NCBI GenBank assembly: GCA_023422695.1
Contig: JAFAGN010000068.1
Span: 1 to 5,666 of the forward strand
Source: Pseudomonadota bacterium
GTDB lineage: Bacteria > Pseudomonadota > Alphaproteobacteria > Sphingomonadales > Sphingomonadaceae
Direction of reading: 5' to 3'
Length of the DNA stretch: 5,666 nucleotides
Below, one piece after another: positions 1 to 5,666 of the stretch. The first letter of the stretch is position 1. Every line of letters begins with the position of its first letter. A program made the translations under genes and the position numbers. Below the pieces are notes generated by a model. It was given only the letters and a program-made list of their open reading frames with translations, ran no database searches and had not been told where the DNA came from.

Positions 1-17
1 TCGGTAGTGTGAACGCC

Positions 18-70
18 CCTCCGTCAGTGCTTCGCACTGCCACCTCCCTATCGCTGCGCGACAGGTAGGA
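18..70. repeat. Double-hairpin intergenic repeat (REP-like)
   Basis: Two adjacent hairpins are visible. The first has perfect 6-bp arms, CAGTGC (25-30) and GCACTG (34-39), around a TTC loop. The second has arms CCTATCGC (47-54) and GCGACAGG (58-65) around TGC, 8 bp with one A/C mismatch. Both are followed by CACCTCCC- or AGGTAGGA-type flanks that are roughly complementary to each other. It lies just past the 3' end of the gntR-type gene, so it could act as a transcription stop or mRNA 3' protector, although no T-run follows on either strand. Paired hairpins of this shape between genes are typical of dispersed repeats. Only one copy is in the window, so repetitiveness is inferred. Confidence 0.5.
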
Positions 71-77
71 TCGAGGA

Positions 78-425
78 TCAGGCCTCGGTCAAATCCAGCA
101 ACGTCCGCGCATCCAGACCGATGCGGCGCATCTGGTCGGCAACCGGGGGCCAGACATTGGTCAGGAAATCCTCGCGCATCATGGTGCGCAGCCGTTCGGT
201 CGCGCCCGCCGCGACGAACATGCCGACGCCGCGTTTGACGGTGACCAGTCCTTCGTCCTGAAACGTCTGATACGCTTTGGCAACGGTCAGCGGGTTGGCG
301 CCTTCGTCGGCGGCCAGCGAGCGGACCGACGGCAGCATGTCGCCGTCGCGGAAACTGCCATCGAGAATCGCATTGGCGATGACGTCGCGCAGGCGCTGAT
401 AGACGGGCTTTGATTGATCGAGCAT
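78..425 (-). CDS. GntR-family transcriptional regulator, YtrA subfamily
   Basis: A 115-residue DNA-binding regulator. Residues about 8-72 form a GntR winged helix-turn-helix, with the signature LPSVRSLA (31-38), NPLTVAKAYQ (44-53) and the wing VKRGVGMFVA (63-72). The C-terminal part (about 75-115) is only about 40 residues, too short for the FadR, HutC or MocR effector domains, which fits the YtrA subfamily, whose short tail serves for dimerisation. YtrA-type regulators usually control adjacent membrane-transport genes and themselves. No ABC transporter is in this window, and the gene on the left side is not visible. It lies 71 bases after the nitroreductase on the same strand, so both could share a transcript. 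The start (CAT at 423-425) has an AAGG at short spacing (complement of 430-433). Family assignment is firm; the regulated target is unknown. Confidence 0.93.
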   Translation of the reverse strand: MLDQSKPVYQRLRDVIANAILDGSFRDGDMLPSVRSLAADEGANPLTVAKAYQTFQDEGLVTVKRGVGMFVAAGATERLRTMMREDFLTNVWPPVADQMRRIGLDARTLLDLTEA

Positions 426-431
426 GCCGCC

Positions 432-460
432 TTAATGCCATAAGACAGCAGCACAGTCAA
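432..460 (-). promoter_or_regulatory. Possible promoter of the GntR-type gene
   Basis: On the minus strand, TTGACT (complement of 455-460) matches the -35 consensus at five of six positions. After a 17-base spacer comes CATTAA (complement of 432-437), a weak -10 with three of six matches. If used, transcription would begin about at the A of the start codon (425), giving a leaderless or nearly leaderless mRNA. The good -35 and ideal spacing support it; the poor -10 and a competing AAGG ribosome site argue against it. Confidence 0.3.
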
Positions 461-467
461 ATGCCGG

Positions 468-497
468 TTGTTACAATTCGGCCTTCTGTAATGTAAC
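468..497. promoter_or_regulatory. Palindromic candidate operator upstream of the GntR-type gene
   Basis: TTGTTACAA (468-476) is a perfect 9-base palindrome with a GT-N-AC core of the kind GntR-family operators carry. A wider inverted repeat pairs GTTACA (470-475) with TGTAAC (492-497) across 16 bases, and TGTAA is repeated directly (487-491 and 492-496). It sits in a locally AT-rich gap just upstream of the possible -35 of the regulator gene, overlapping the nitroreductase stop codon. Position and shape suit autoregulation by the GntR protein, but this is inference from pattern only. Confidence 0.35.
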
Positions 498-1087
498 TAA
501 ATTTCCCAAGCCCGAACAACGTCGTCATATTCAGGGCGTGGCCGTTCGTCGAGGTCGCGGGCGGGCGAGCCGAGGAAGAAGTAGCCGACGATCGTGTCGC
601 CGTCGTTCGCCCCGAACGCCGCCGCGACGTCGGCATTGTAGGCAGCCCAGCCGGTCAGCCAGCTGCCGACAAAGCCAAGCGCATGCGCGGCGTGGAGCAG
701 GTTCATGCCGACGGCGCCGGCCGACATCTGTTGCTCCCACACCGGAACCTTGCTGCCCGCAACCGGGGTCGACACCAGCACGAGCAGGCTGGGCGCCTGA
801 TGCGCAAACTGGTCGAGCGCCGACAGGTCGAGACCGGCAGCGCCCGGATTTTCCTTGATCCACGCGGCCTTGAGCAGCGCCGCGAAGCCGTCGCGCTGGT
901 CCGGGCCGACGGTGACGATGCGCCAGGGGGCCAGCTTGCCATGATCGGGGGTGCGCAGCGCGAGCGCGATGATTTCGCGCAATTGGGCATCGTCGGGGCC
1001 GGGCGCGACCATGTCGCGCGCCTTGCCCGAACGGCGGGTGGCAAGATAGCTGCGGAGCGAGGAGGTGTCGTTGAACATCACGCCCAT
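497..1087 (-). CDS. Nitroreductase family protein (YdjA-like, FMN-dependent)
   Basis: A 196-residue cytoplasmic flavoprotein expected to use FMN and NAD(P)H to reduce nitro- or quinone-like compounds; the physiological substrate is unknown. Numbered from the start at 1087, it shows the N-terminal FMN-contacting TRRS (17-20), the YdjA-type motif TPDHGKLAPWR (46-56), the helical dimer-interface segment around EQQMSAGAVGMN (118-129), GSWLTGW (141-147), and the C-terminal GYFFLGSP (168-175) with ERPRP (181-185). Length fits the family (about 180-200). The frame is open to an ATG at 1204, but the extra 39 residues are not family-like and would extend into the divergent promoter region, so they are dropped. 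ATG at 1087 or 1078 are both possible; neither has a strong Shine-Dalgarno. It is divergent from the transporter operon and precedes the GntR gene on its strand. Confidence 0.9.
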   Translation of the reverse strand: MGVMFNDTSSLRSYLATRRSGKARDMVAPGPDDAQLREIIALALRTPDHGKLAPWRIVTVGPDQRDGFAALLKAAWIKENPGAAGLDLSALDQFAHQAPSLLVLVSTPVAGSKVPVWEQQMSAGAVGMNLLHAAHALGFVGSWLTGWAAYNADVAAAFGANDGDTIVGYFFLGSPARDLDERPRPEYDDVVRAWEI

Positions 1088-1254
1088 GTGGCGGCGCGGC
1101 GATGCACGCGCAACCCCGATTCGCGCGCGCAAATGCGCCGGACCGATGGTTTCCGGCGTAATTAGATTCTTCCCATACGCAATTTTCGCGCTAGGTTGCC
1201 CCATTCGCGCGGTGGGGAGCCGCGCCCACGATAAATGGGAAAAGGGACGCTTTC
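1088..1254. promoter_or_regulatory. Divergent intergenic region between nitroreductase and transporter operon
   Basis: This 167-base stretch must hold the promoters for both directions. An AT-richer core (about 1158-1190) includes TCTAAT on the minus strand (complement of 1161-1166), five of six to a -10 box, but no matching -35 was found. No convincing plus-strand -35/-10 pair was seen. A GC hairpin, CCCCATT (1199-1205) with GGTGGGG (1211-1217), includes two G-T pairs and a 5-base loop. It is enclosed by a longer-range complement, TTCCCAT (1170-1176) with ATGGGAA (1235-1241), which ends at the transporter's ribosome binding site. Confidence 0.4.
1241..1247 (+). promoter_or_regulatory. Ribosome binding site of the POT transporter
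   Basis: AAAGGGA lies 7 bases before the ATG at 1255. It supports this start for the transporter, which matters because the first hydrophobic helix of the protein is unusual and would be lost if a downstream start were chosen. Confidence 0.65.
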
Positions 1255-2877
1255 ATGAAAGATATTGGCCTCTGGCAACAGGGCGACTGGATCGCGGTTA
1301 TCGCGCTGGTCCTATTGGGGGTATTCCTGACCGTCGGCGCGCTGATCGCCACAAGCAGGAAACCCGAATTCGCCGGGCATCCCAAAGGCCTCTACATGTT
1401 GTTCTTCGCCGAAATGTGGGAGCGTTTCTCCTATTACGGCATGCGCGCCATCCTGATTTTCTACCTGACCCAGCATTGGCTGTTCAGCGATAGCAAATCG
1501 AGCCTGATCTATGGCGCCTACACCAGCCTGGTGTACATCACCCCGGTGCTCGGCGGCTATCTGGCCGATCGTTATCTCGGCCAGCGCAAGGCGGTGCTGT
1601 TCGGCGGTCTGTTGCTGGCGGTCGGCCACAGCTTGATGGCGGTCGAGGGCGTTGGCGGGCAAAATGATCCGACGATCAACGTGTTCTGGGCAGCACTCGC
1701 TTTCATCATTGTCGGCTCGGGCTTCCTGAAGGCCAATATCTCGGTGATGGTCGGCCAGCTCTACAAGCTGACCGATACGCGCCGCGACAGCGCCTATACG
1801 ATCTTTTACATGGGCATCAACGCGGGCGCCGCGCTGGGCACCATCCTTGTCGCCTATCTGGGCCAGACGATCGGCTGGGGCTTTGGCTTCGGGTTGGCCG
1901 GGATCGGCATGCTCGCCGGTCTGGTCGTTTTCGTGCTGGGCAAGAAGGCGCTGCACGGCGCCGGCGAAGCTCCGGCGGTGCTCGCCAAATCGCGCGAATA
2001 TCTTATCTATGGCATCGGTTTTGCTGCGGTCGCGGTGATCTGGGCGCTGGTCCAGTATCAGGATATCATCCAGACGCTGCTCGCCATCTCGGGCGTCGCG
2101 CTGCTCGGCTATGTCCTTTACGAGAGTTTCAAGCTGGAAAAGGAACCGCGCGAACGCATGTTTGCCATCCTGTTCCTGATCAGCCTCAATCCGCTGTTCT
2201 GGGGCTTGTTCGAACAGGCGGGCGGATCGATGAACCTGTTCACCGACCGTTTCGTCGATCGCGCCGGGGTTCCGGCGGGTATCTTCCAGTCGATCAACCC
2301 GATCATCATCATCCTGGTTGCGCCACTGTTTGCGGCATTGTGGATGTGGCTCGGCAAGCGCCGTATCGAACCGTCGGCACCCGCGAAGTTCGGCCTGGCG
2401 CTGGCGCAGATGGGCCTCGCCAATCTGGTGCTCGTGTGGGGCGCCGAAGCCTATGGCGTCGCGGCGATGACGCCGGTGTTCCTGGTCTTTGCCTATTATT
2501 TCTTTGCTACCACCGGTGAGCTTTGCCTCAGCCCGGTCGGGCTTAGCGCGATGAACCGGCTGGCACCGACGTTCCTGGCGTCGCTCATCATGGGCGCTTG
2601 GTTCTATATGACCGCGGTCGGCAACTTCGTCGCGGGCAAGATCGGCGAGGCGACCGGCGGCCATGATGGTCAGATGACCAAGCAAGGCCTGCTCGACATC
2701 TATGAATTGTTCGGCTGGATCGCGATCGGCGCCGCGGTGGCGGTGTTGCTGGTCAGCCCGATCGTGAAGCGGTGGATGCACCTCGACACGCTGCGCGACC
2801 GCGACGAGGTGGCCGGCGGCGGCGAGCTCGGCGAGCCGCAGGCTGCGGGCGTTCGTCCCGAACCCAAGGGGGCATAA
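1255..2877 (+). CDS. Proton-coupled oligopeptide transporter (POT/PTR2 family)
   Basis: A 540-residue inner-membrane symporter of the major facilitator superfamily, expected to import di- and tripeptides with protons. The family signatures are intact: EMWERFSYYG (53-62, the ExxERF motif in canonical TM1), a TM4 lysine in GFLKAN (K160), FYMGINAG (184-191), the TM7 glutamate in FEQ (E320), and GELCLSP (421-427, E422 in TM10). These are the residues known in characterised POT proteins for proton coupling and peptide termini binding. By eye there are 15 hydrophobic segments, one more than the bacterial 14; the extra one is residues 12-33, before TM1. A hydrophilic tail (about 508-540) follows the last helix. 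The ATG at 1255 has a good ribosome site. It is first in an operon with two amidohydrolases, the next starting 3 bases after its stop. Substrates beyond 'peptide-like' cannot be read. Confidence 0.95.
   Translation: MKDIGLWQQGDWIAVIALVLLGVFLTVGALIATSRKPEFAGHPKGLYMLFFAEMWERFSYYGMRAILIFYLTQHWLFSDSKSSLIYGAYTSLVYITPVLGGYLADRYLGQRKAVLFGGLLLAVGHSLMAVEGVGGQNDPTINVFWAALAFIIVGSGFLKANISVMVGQLYKLTDTRRDSAYTIFYMGINAGAALGTILVAYLGQTIGWGFGFGLAGIGMLAGLVVFVLGKKALHGAGEAPAVLAKSREYLIYGIGFAAVAVIWALVQYQDIIQTLLAISGVALLGYVLYESFKLEKEPRERMFAILFLISLNPLFWGLFEQAGGSMNLFTDRFVDRAGVPAGIFQSINPIIIILVAPLFAALWMWLGKRRIEPSAPAKFGLALAQMGLANLVLVWGAEAYGVAAMTPVFLVFAYYFFATTGELCLSPVGLSAMNRLAPTFLASLIMGAWFYMTAVGNFVAGKIGEATGGHDGQMTKQGLLDIYELFGWIAIGAAVAVLLVSPIVKRWMHLDTLRDRDEVAGGGELGEPQAAGVRPEPKGA
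2866..2872 (+). promoter_or_regulatory. Ribosome binding site of the first amidohydrolase
   Basis: AAGGGGG lies inside the last codons of the transporter gene, 8 bases before the ATG at 2881. It confirms the start that gives the lipoprotein signal peptide and shows the gene is read from the same mRNA as the transporter. Confidence 0.65.
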
Positions 2878-2880
2878 TCC

Positions 2881-4290
2881 ATGATCCGCGGTGTGAAAGG
2901 CAGCCTGCTGGCTGCGGTATCGCTGGCGCTTGTCGGTTGCGCGGCAACCGGCGGCGAAGCGAAGTCGGCGAGCGACAAGCCCGCCACGGCCGAAAAGCCG
3001 GTCAAATTCAACAAGGATCCCTATCCGTCGACCTATCGCCCCTATGGCGGGCGGCCGACGGCGGTGCGCGGCGTGACGATCTTTGACGGCGAGGGCGGGC
3101 GGATCGACAATGGCGTCGTGCTGTTCGCGGGCGGCAAGGTCGAGGCGATCGGCGGCGCCGACACCGCGATCCCCGGTGACTATGACGTCATCGAAGGGAC
3201 CGGCAAATTTGTCACCCCGGGGGTGATCGACATCCACAGCCACCTCGGCGACTATCCCTCGCCCGCGGTCGATGCGCATTCGGACGGCAACGAGGCGACC
3301 TCGCCGACGACCCCCGAAGTCTGGTCCGAACATAGCGTGTGGCCGCAGGATCCGGGTTTCAGCCGCGCGCTGGCGAACGGCGGCGTCACGGCGCTCCAGA
3401 TCCTGCCGGGCAGCGCCAATCTGATGGGCGGGCGCTCGGTCACGCTGAAGAATGTGCCGTCGCGCACGGTGCAGGGCATGAAGTTTCCCGGCGCGCCTTA
3501 CGGCCTGAAAATGGCGTGCGGCGAGAATCCGAAGCGTGTCTATGGCGGCAAGGGGCGGATGCCCTCGACCCGCATGGGCAATTATGCGGTCAACCGCGCG
3601 ACCTGGCAGAAGGCGGCGGCGTACAAGAAAAAGATGGACGATGGCAAAGCCGTCGACCGCGATCTGGCGATGGAAACGCTGGCCGGGGTGCTGGCGGGCG
3701 AAATCCTGATCCACAATCATTGCTACCGCGCCGACGAAATGGCGCTGGTGATCGATATGTCGAAGGAATTCGGCTACAAGGTATCGACCTTTCACCATGC
3801 GGTCGAAAGCTACAAGATCGCCGACATCCTGGCCAAGGAAGGCATCTGTTCGGCGATGTGGGCCGACTGGTGGGGCTTCAAGATGGAAGCCTATGACAGC
3901 GTGAACGAGAATATCCCGCTGGTGTACAAGGCGGGGGCATGCACCATCGTCCATTCGGACGACGCCAATCAGATCCAGCGATTGAATCAGGAAGCGGCGA
4001 AAGCGCGCGCCGCGGGACGCCGCATGGGGATCGACGTCAGCGACGAGGTGGCGTGGACCTGGCTGTCCTTCAATCCCGCCAAAGCGCTAGGAATCGGTGA
4101 CAAGACGGGCAGCCTGAAGCCGGGCAAGATGGCCGATGTGGTGCTGTGGAACGGCAATCCGTTCAGCGCCTATACGCGGCCCGAAAAAGTGTGGATCGAT
4201 GGGGCGTTGATGTTCGACGCGATGGACCCGAAACGCCGTCCGGTGAGCGATTTCGAGCTGGGCCAGCCCGGCGAGGGAGATGTGAAATGA
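2881..4290 (+). CDS. Lipoprotein amidohydrolase (COG1228-like, imidazolonepropionase/prolidase-type)
   Basis: A 469-residue metal-dependent hydrolase of the amidohydrolase superfamily. The N-terminus is a lipoprotein signal ending in the lipobox LVGC (17-20); alanine rather than aspartate after Cys20 predicts outer-membrane sorting. A Lys/Ala-rich tether (about 21-58) precedes the catalytic domain. Likely metal ligands are His119 and His121 in VTPGVIDIHSHLG, His280 in IHNHCYRADE, His305/306 in TFHHAVESYK, and Asp360 in VHSDDAN; Lys210 or Glu215 in LKMACGENPKR may bridge or bind the metals. The C-terminal GSLKPGKMADVVLWNGNPF (410-428) is the usual closing beta-sandwich motif. Characterised COG1228 enzymes include Xaa-Pro and Xaa-Arg/Lys dipeptidases, so a peptidase role beside a peptide transporter is plausible, but the substrate is not readable. 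It overlaps the next gene by four bases. The superfamily call is firm. Confidence 0.92.
   Translation: MIRGVKGSLLAAVSLALVGCAATGGEAKSASDKPATAEKPVKFNKDPYPSTYRPYGGRPTAVRGVTIFDGEGGRIDNGVVLFAGGKVEAIGGADTAIPGDYDVIEGTGKFVTPGVIDIHSHLGDYPSPAVDAHSDGNEATSPTTPEVWSEHSVWPQDPGFSRALANGGVTALQILPGSANLMGGRSVTLKNVPSRTVQGMKFPGAPYGLKMACGENPKRVYGGKGRMPSTRMGNYAVNRATWQKAAAYKKKMDDGKAVDRDLAMETLAGVLAGEILIHNHCYRADEMALVIDMSKEFGYKVSTFHHAVESYKIADILAKEGICSAMWADWWGFKMEAYDSVNENIPLVYKAGACTIVHSDDANQIQRLNQEAAKARAAGRRMGIDVSDEVAWTWLSFNPAKALGIGDKTGSLKPGKMADVVLWNGNPFSAYTRPEKVWIDGALMFDAMDPKRRPVSDFELGQPGEGDVK
4273..4290 (+). promoter_or_regulatory. Ribosome site and ATGA stop/start overlap
   Basis: GAGGGAGA (4273-4280) lies 6 bases before the ATG at 4287. 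That ATG overlaps the TGA of the upstream gene (4288-4290). The arrangement predicts translational coupling, so the two amidohydrolases should be made together in near-fixed ratio. It also decides the start: the frame is open upstream to 4146, but only the 4287 start gives a signal peptide. Confidence 0.75.
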
Positions 4291-5588
4291 TCCGCGCGCT
4301 GCTTCTTTCCGCCGCCGCGCTGATCGCGGTTCCGGCTGCGGCCCAAGACATCGCGATCACCAACGCCAAGCTGGTTATCGGCGACGGCAGCGCGCCGATC
4401 GATGGCGGCACCGTCGTCGTGCGCGGTGGCAAGGTCGTTGCCGCAGGCGCGGGCGTGGCCGTTCCCGGCGGGATCGAGCGCGTCGATGCCGGGGGCCGCT
4501 GGGTCACCCCGGGAATCGTCGCGGCGTTCAGCCGCGTCGGGCTGGTCGAGGTCGATGCAGTCGGCGGCACCAACGATCGCAATGCGCCGCGCACCCGCTT
4601 TTCGGCGGGGCTCGACATTGCGCCCGCGCTCAATCCGATGGGCTCGCCCGTCGCCGTCAATCGCGCCTCGGGCGTCACCCGCGCGATCGTCGCGCCGGGG
4701 GGTAGCAGCAATTTGTTCGCCGGGCAGGGCGCGGTCGTCGACCTGGGCGACGATATGGACATGGTGACCAAACCGCGCGCGCTGCAATTTGTGGCGTTCG
4801 GCGAGGATGGTTCGGCGAAAGCGGGGGGCAGCCGCGCCGCGACCTTCCTGCTCTTCCGCGAACAATTGCTCGCGGCGCGCAGCTATGCCCGCAACCCCGC
4901 GACGCTTGCCGAATGGGGCAATGACGCGATGATCCAGCGCGCCGACGCCGATGCGCTGGTGCAGGTGATCAACGGCGCGACGCCGCTGTTCGTGCGCGTC
5001 GACCGGGCATCGGACATCGTCAATGTGCTGAAGCTGCGGCAGGAATTTCCGGCGCTGAAGCTGGTGCTGGTCGGGGTGACCGAGGGCTGGCTGGTCGCGC
5101 GCGAACTGGCGGCGGCGAAGGTGCCGGTGCTGGTGTCGCCGCTGACCGACCTGCCGTCGAGCTTCGAGCAATTGGGCGCGACGCAATCGAACGCCGGGCG
5201 GCTGAAAGCTGCCGGGGTCGATGTGTCGGTCGGGGTGTTCGACGACGACGACGCGCACAAAATGGGTTATGCAACGCAATATGCGGGCAATCTGGTTGGC
5301 CTTGCGCGCCTGCCCGGAGCGAGCGGAATGAGCTGGGATCAGGCGTTCGCCTCGATCAGCAGCGCCCCGGCGCGCGCGGTCGGTATGGAAGGCAGCATCG
5401 GATCGCTGCGCCCGGGCCGCGTCGGCGACGTGGTGATGTGGGACAACGACCCGCTCGAACTCGGCAGCCGCCCGACCGCGATCTGGATCGACGGCAAGGC
5501 GCAGTCGCTGACGACGCGGCAGGACCGTCTGCGCGATCGCTATGCGACCCCGAGCGAGGGCGCGTTGCCCAAGGCTTATGATCGGTAG
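4287..5588 (+). CDS. Exported amidohydrolase-like protein lacking metal-ligand histidines
   Basis: A 433-residue protein with a signal peptide (Met-Ile-Arg, then a hydrophobic stretch to about residue 16, cleavage probably after AAA at 17-19), so periplasmic. It is a paralogue of the upstream gene: both share the N-terminal beta-sandwich strands, the VTPG turn (73-76), GEDG-type strand (172-175), and the ending GSLRPGRVGDVVMWDNDPL (372-390) and IWIDGK (399-404). The metal site appears lost. Where the neighbour has IHSH, this protein has AFSR (80-83); the next ligand His is Arg237 (LFVRVDRASD), and the FHH position reads LVG (261-263). Only the late aspartate cluster (319-322) remains. It is full length and undamaged, so it is more likely a pseudoenzyme or altered partner of the lipoprotein amidohydrolase than a decaying gene. 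Residue matching was by eye. Confidence 0.9.
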   Translation: MIRALLLSAAALIAVPAAAQDIAITNAKLVIGDGSAPIDGGTVVVRGGKVVAAGAGVAVPGGIERVDAGGRWVTPGIVAAFSRVGLVEVDAVGGTNDRNAPRTRFSAGLDIAPALNPMGSPVAVNRASGVTRAIVAPGGSSNLFAGQGAVVDLGDDMDMVTKPRALQFVAFGEDGSAKAGGSRAATFLLFREQLLAARSYARNPATLAEWGNDAMIQRADADALVQVINGATPLFVRVDRASDIVNVLKLRQEFPALKLVLVGVTEGWLVARELAAAKVPVLVSPLTDLPSSFEQLGATQSNAGRLKAAGVDVSVGVFDDDDAHKMGYATQYAGNLVGLARLPGASGMSWDQAFASISSAPARAVGMEGSIGSLRPGRVGDVVMWDNDPLELGSRPTAIWIDGKAQSLTTRQDRLRDRYATPSEGALPKAYDR

Positions 5589-5608
5589 GTTGGACGCTAA
5601 TCGCCTCG

Positions 5609-5666
5609 TTCGTCATCCCGGCGAAGGCCGGGATCTCGCCCTCGCATTATAGGGCGCTGGAGAGAT
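5609..5666. repeat. Palindromic dispersed repeat, cut by window end
   Basis: Twenty bases past the operon's last stop codon begins GTCATCCCGG-type sequence with a perfect 8-bp hairpin, ATCCCGGC (5615-5622) and GCCGGGAT (5627-5634), loop GAAG. A second hairpin follows: CGCCCT (5637-5642) with AGGGCG (5651-5656), loop CGCATTAT, further enclosed by ATCTC (5633-5637) and GAGAT (5662-5666). The order looks like the left half plus centre of a larger symmetrical element. Such GTCATCCCGGC repeats are common between genes in alphaproteobacteria, sphingomonads among them. It may also end the operon transcript, though no T-run follows. Confidence 0.65.

Noticed and set aside
1088..1204. N-terminal extension of the nitroreductase to ATG at 1204
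   Set aside because: Not family-like, no ribosome site, and it would occupy most of the divergent promoter region.
1312..3954. Very long minus-strand open frame (880 codons) antisense to the transporter and first amidohydrolase
   Set aside because: The translation is rich in Arg, His, Asp and Gln with no domain signature and spans two unrelated well-supported genes. Such frames arise from GC-rich codon bias on the opposite strand.
4146..4286. N-terminal extension of the second amidohydrolase to an upstream ATG
   Set aside because: The extra 47 residues are the out-of-frame reading of the end of the first amidohydrolase, and would bury the signal peptide. The 4287 start has a good ribosome site and the ATGA overlap.
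4170..5279. Minus-strand open frame (369 codons) antisense to the second amidohydrolase
   Set aside because: Low-complexity Arg/His/Asp-rich translation, no start signal, and the plus strand carries a protein with clear family motifs and signal peptide.
5615..5634. Rho-independent terminator after the operon
   Set aside because: The hairpin is strong but no T-run follows on either strand; it fits a dispersed repeat better, although it may still affect transcript ends.
1..5666. CRISPR array, tRNA or rRNA genes, insertion sequence or phage genes
   Set aside because: No regularly spaced direct repeats, no transposase or integrase motifs and no recognisable structural RNA were seen; coding genes fill almost the whole window.

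Overview
The window reads as ordinary chromosomal DNA from a high-GC alphaproteobacterium, most likely a member of the Sphingomonadaceae (Sphingopyxis- or Sphingomonas-like). This is inferred from the GC-rich codon use, the style of the proteins, and a palindromic intergenic repeat at the right end built on the 'GTCATCCCGGCGAAGGCCGG' core that recurs in such genomes. No database search was possible, so the lineage is an inference.

Layout: positions 1-77 hold a double-hairpin, REP-like intergenic element. Positions 78-1087 carry two minus-strand genes: a nitroreductase of the YdjA type (497-1087) and, downstream of it in transcription, a short YtrA-type GntR regulator (78-425). The AT-rich 71-base gap between them contains a palindrome that could be an operator and a possible promoter. 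Positions 1088-1254 form a divergent intergenic region. From 1255 to 5588 there is a tight plus-strand three-gene operon: a proton-coupled oligopeptide (POT/PTR2) transporter, an amidohydrolase predicted to be a lipoprotein (3-base gap), and a second exported amidohydrolase paralogue (ATGA stop/start overlap). Positions 5589-5666 hold the left half of a palindromic repeat cut by the window edge.

The operon suggests coupled handling of peptides or other amides in the envelope. The lipoprotein amidohydrolase keeps the His/Asp metal-ligand pattern of its superfamily and would act on the outer membrane or in the periplasm, while the POT protein imports di- and tripeptides through the inner membrane. 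The second amidohydrolase keeps the fold signatures but has lost every histidine that should bind metal, so it looks like a pseudoenzyme translated in coupling with its intact paralogue. This active/degenerate pair next to a peptide transporter is the most interesting feature here. The POT protein also has an extra hydrophobic helix ahead of the canonical first transmembrane segment.
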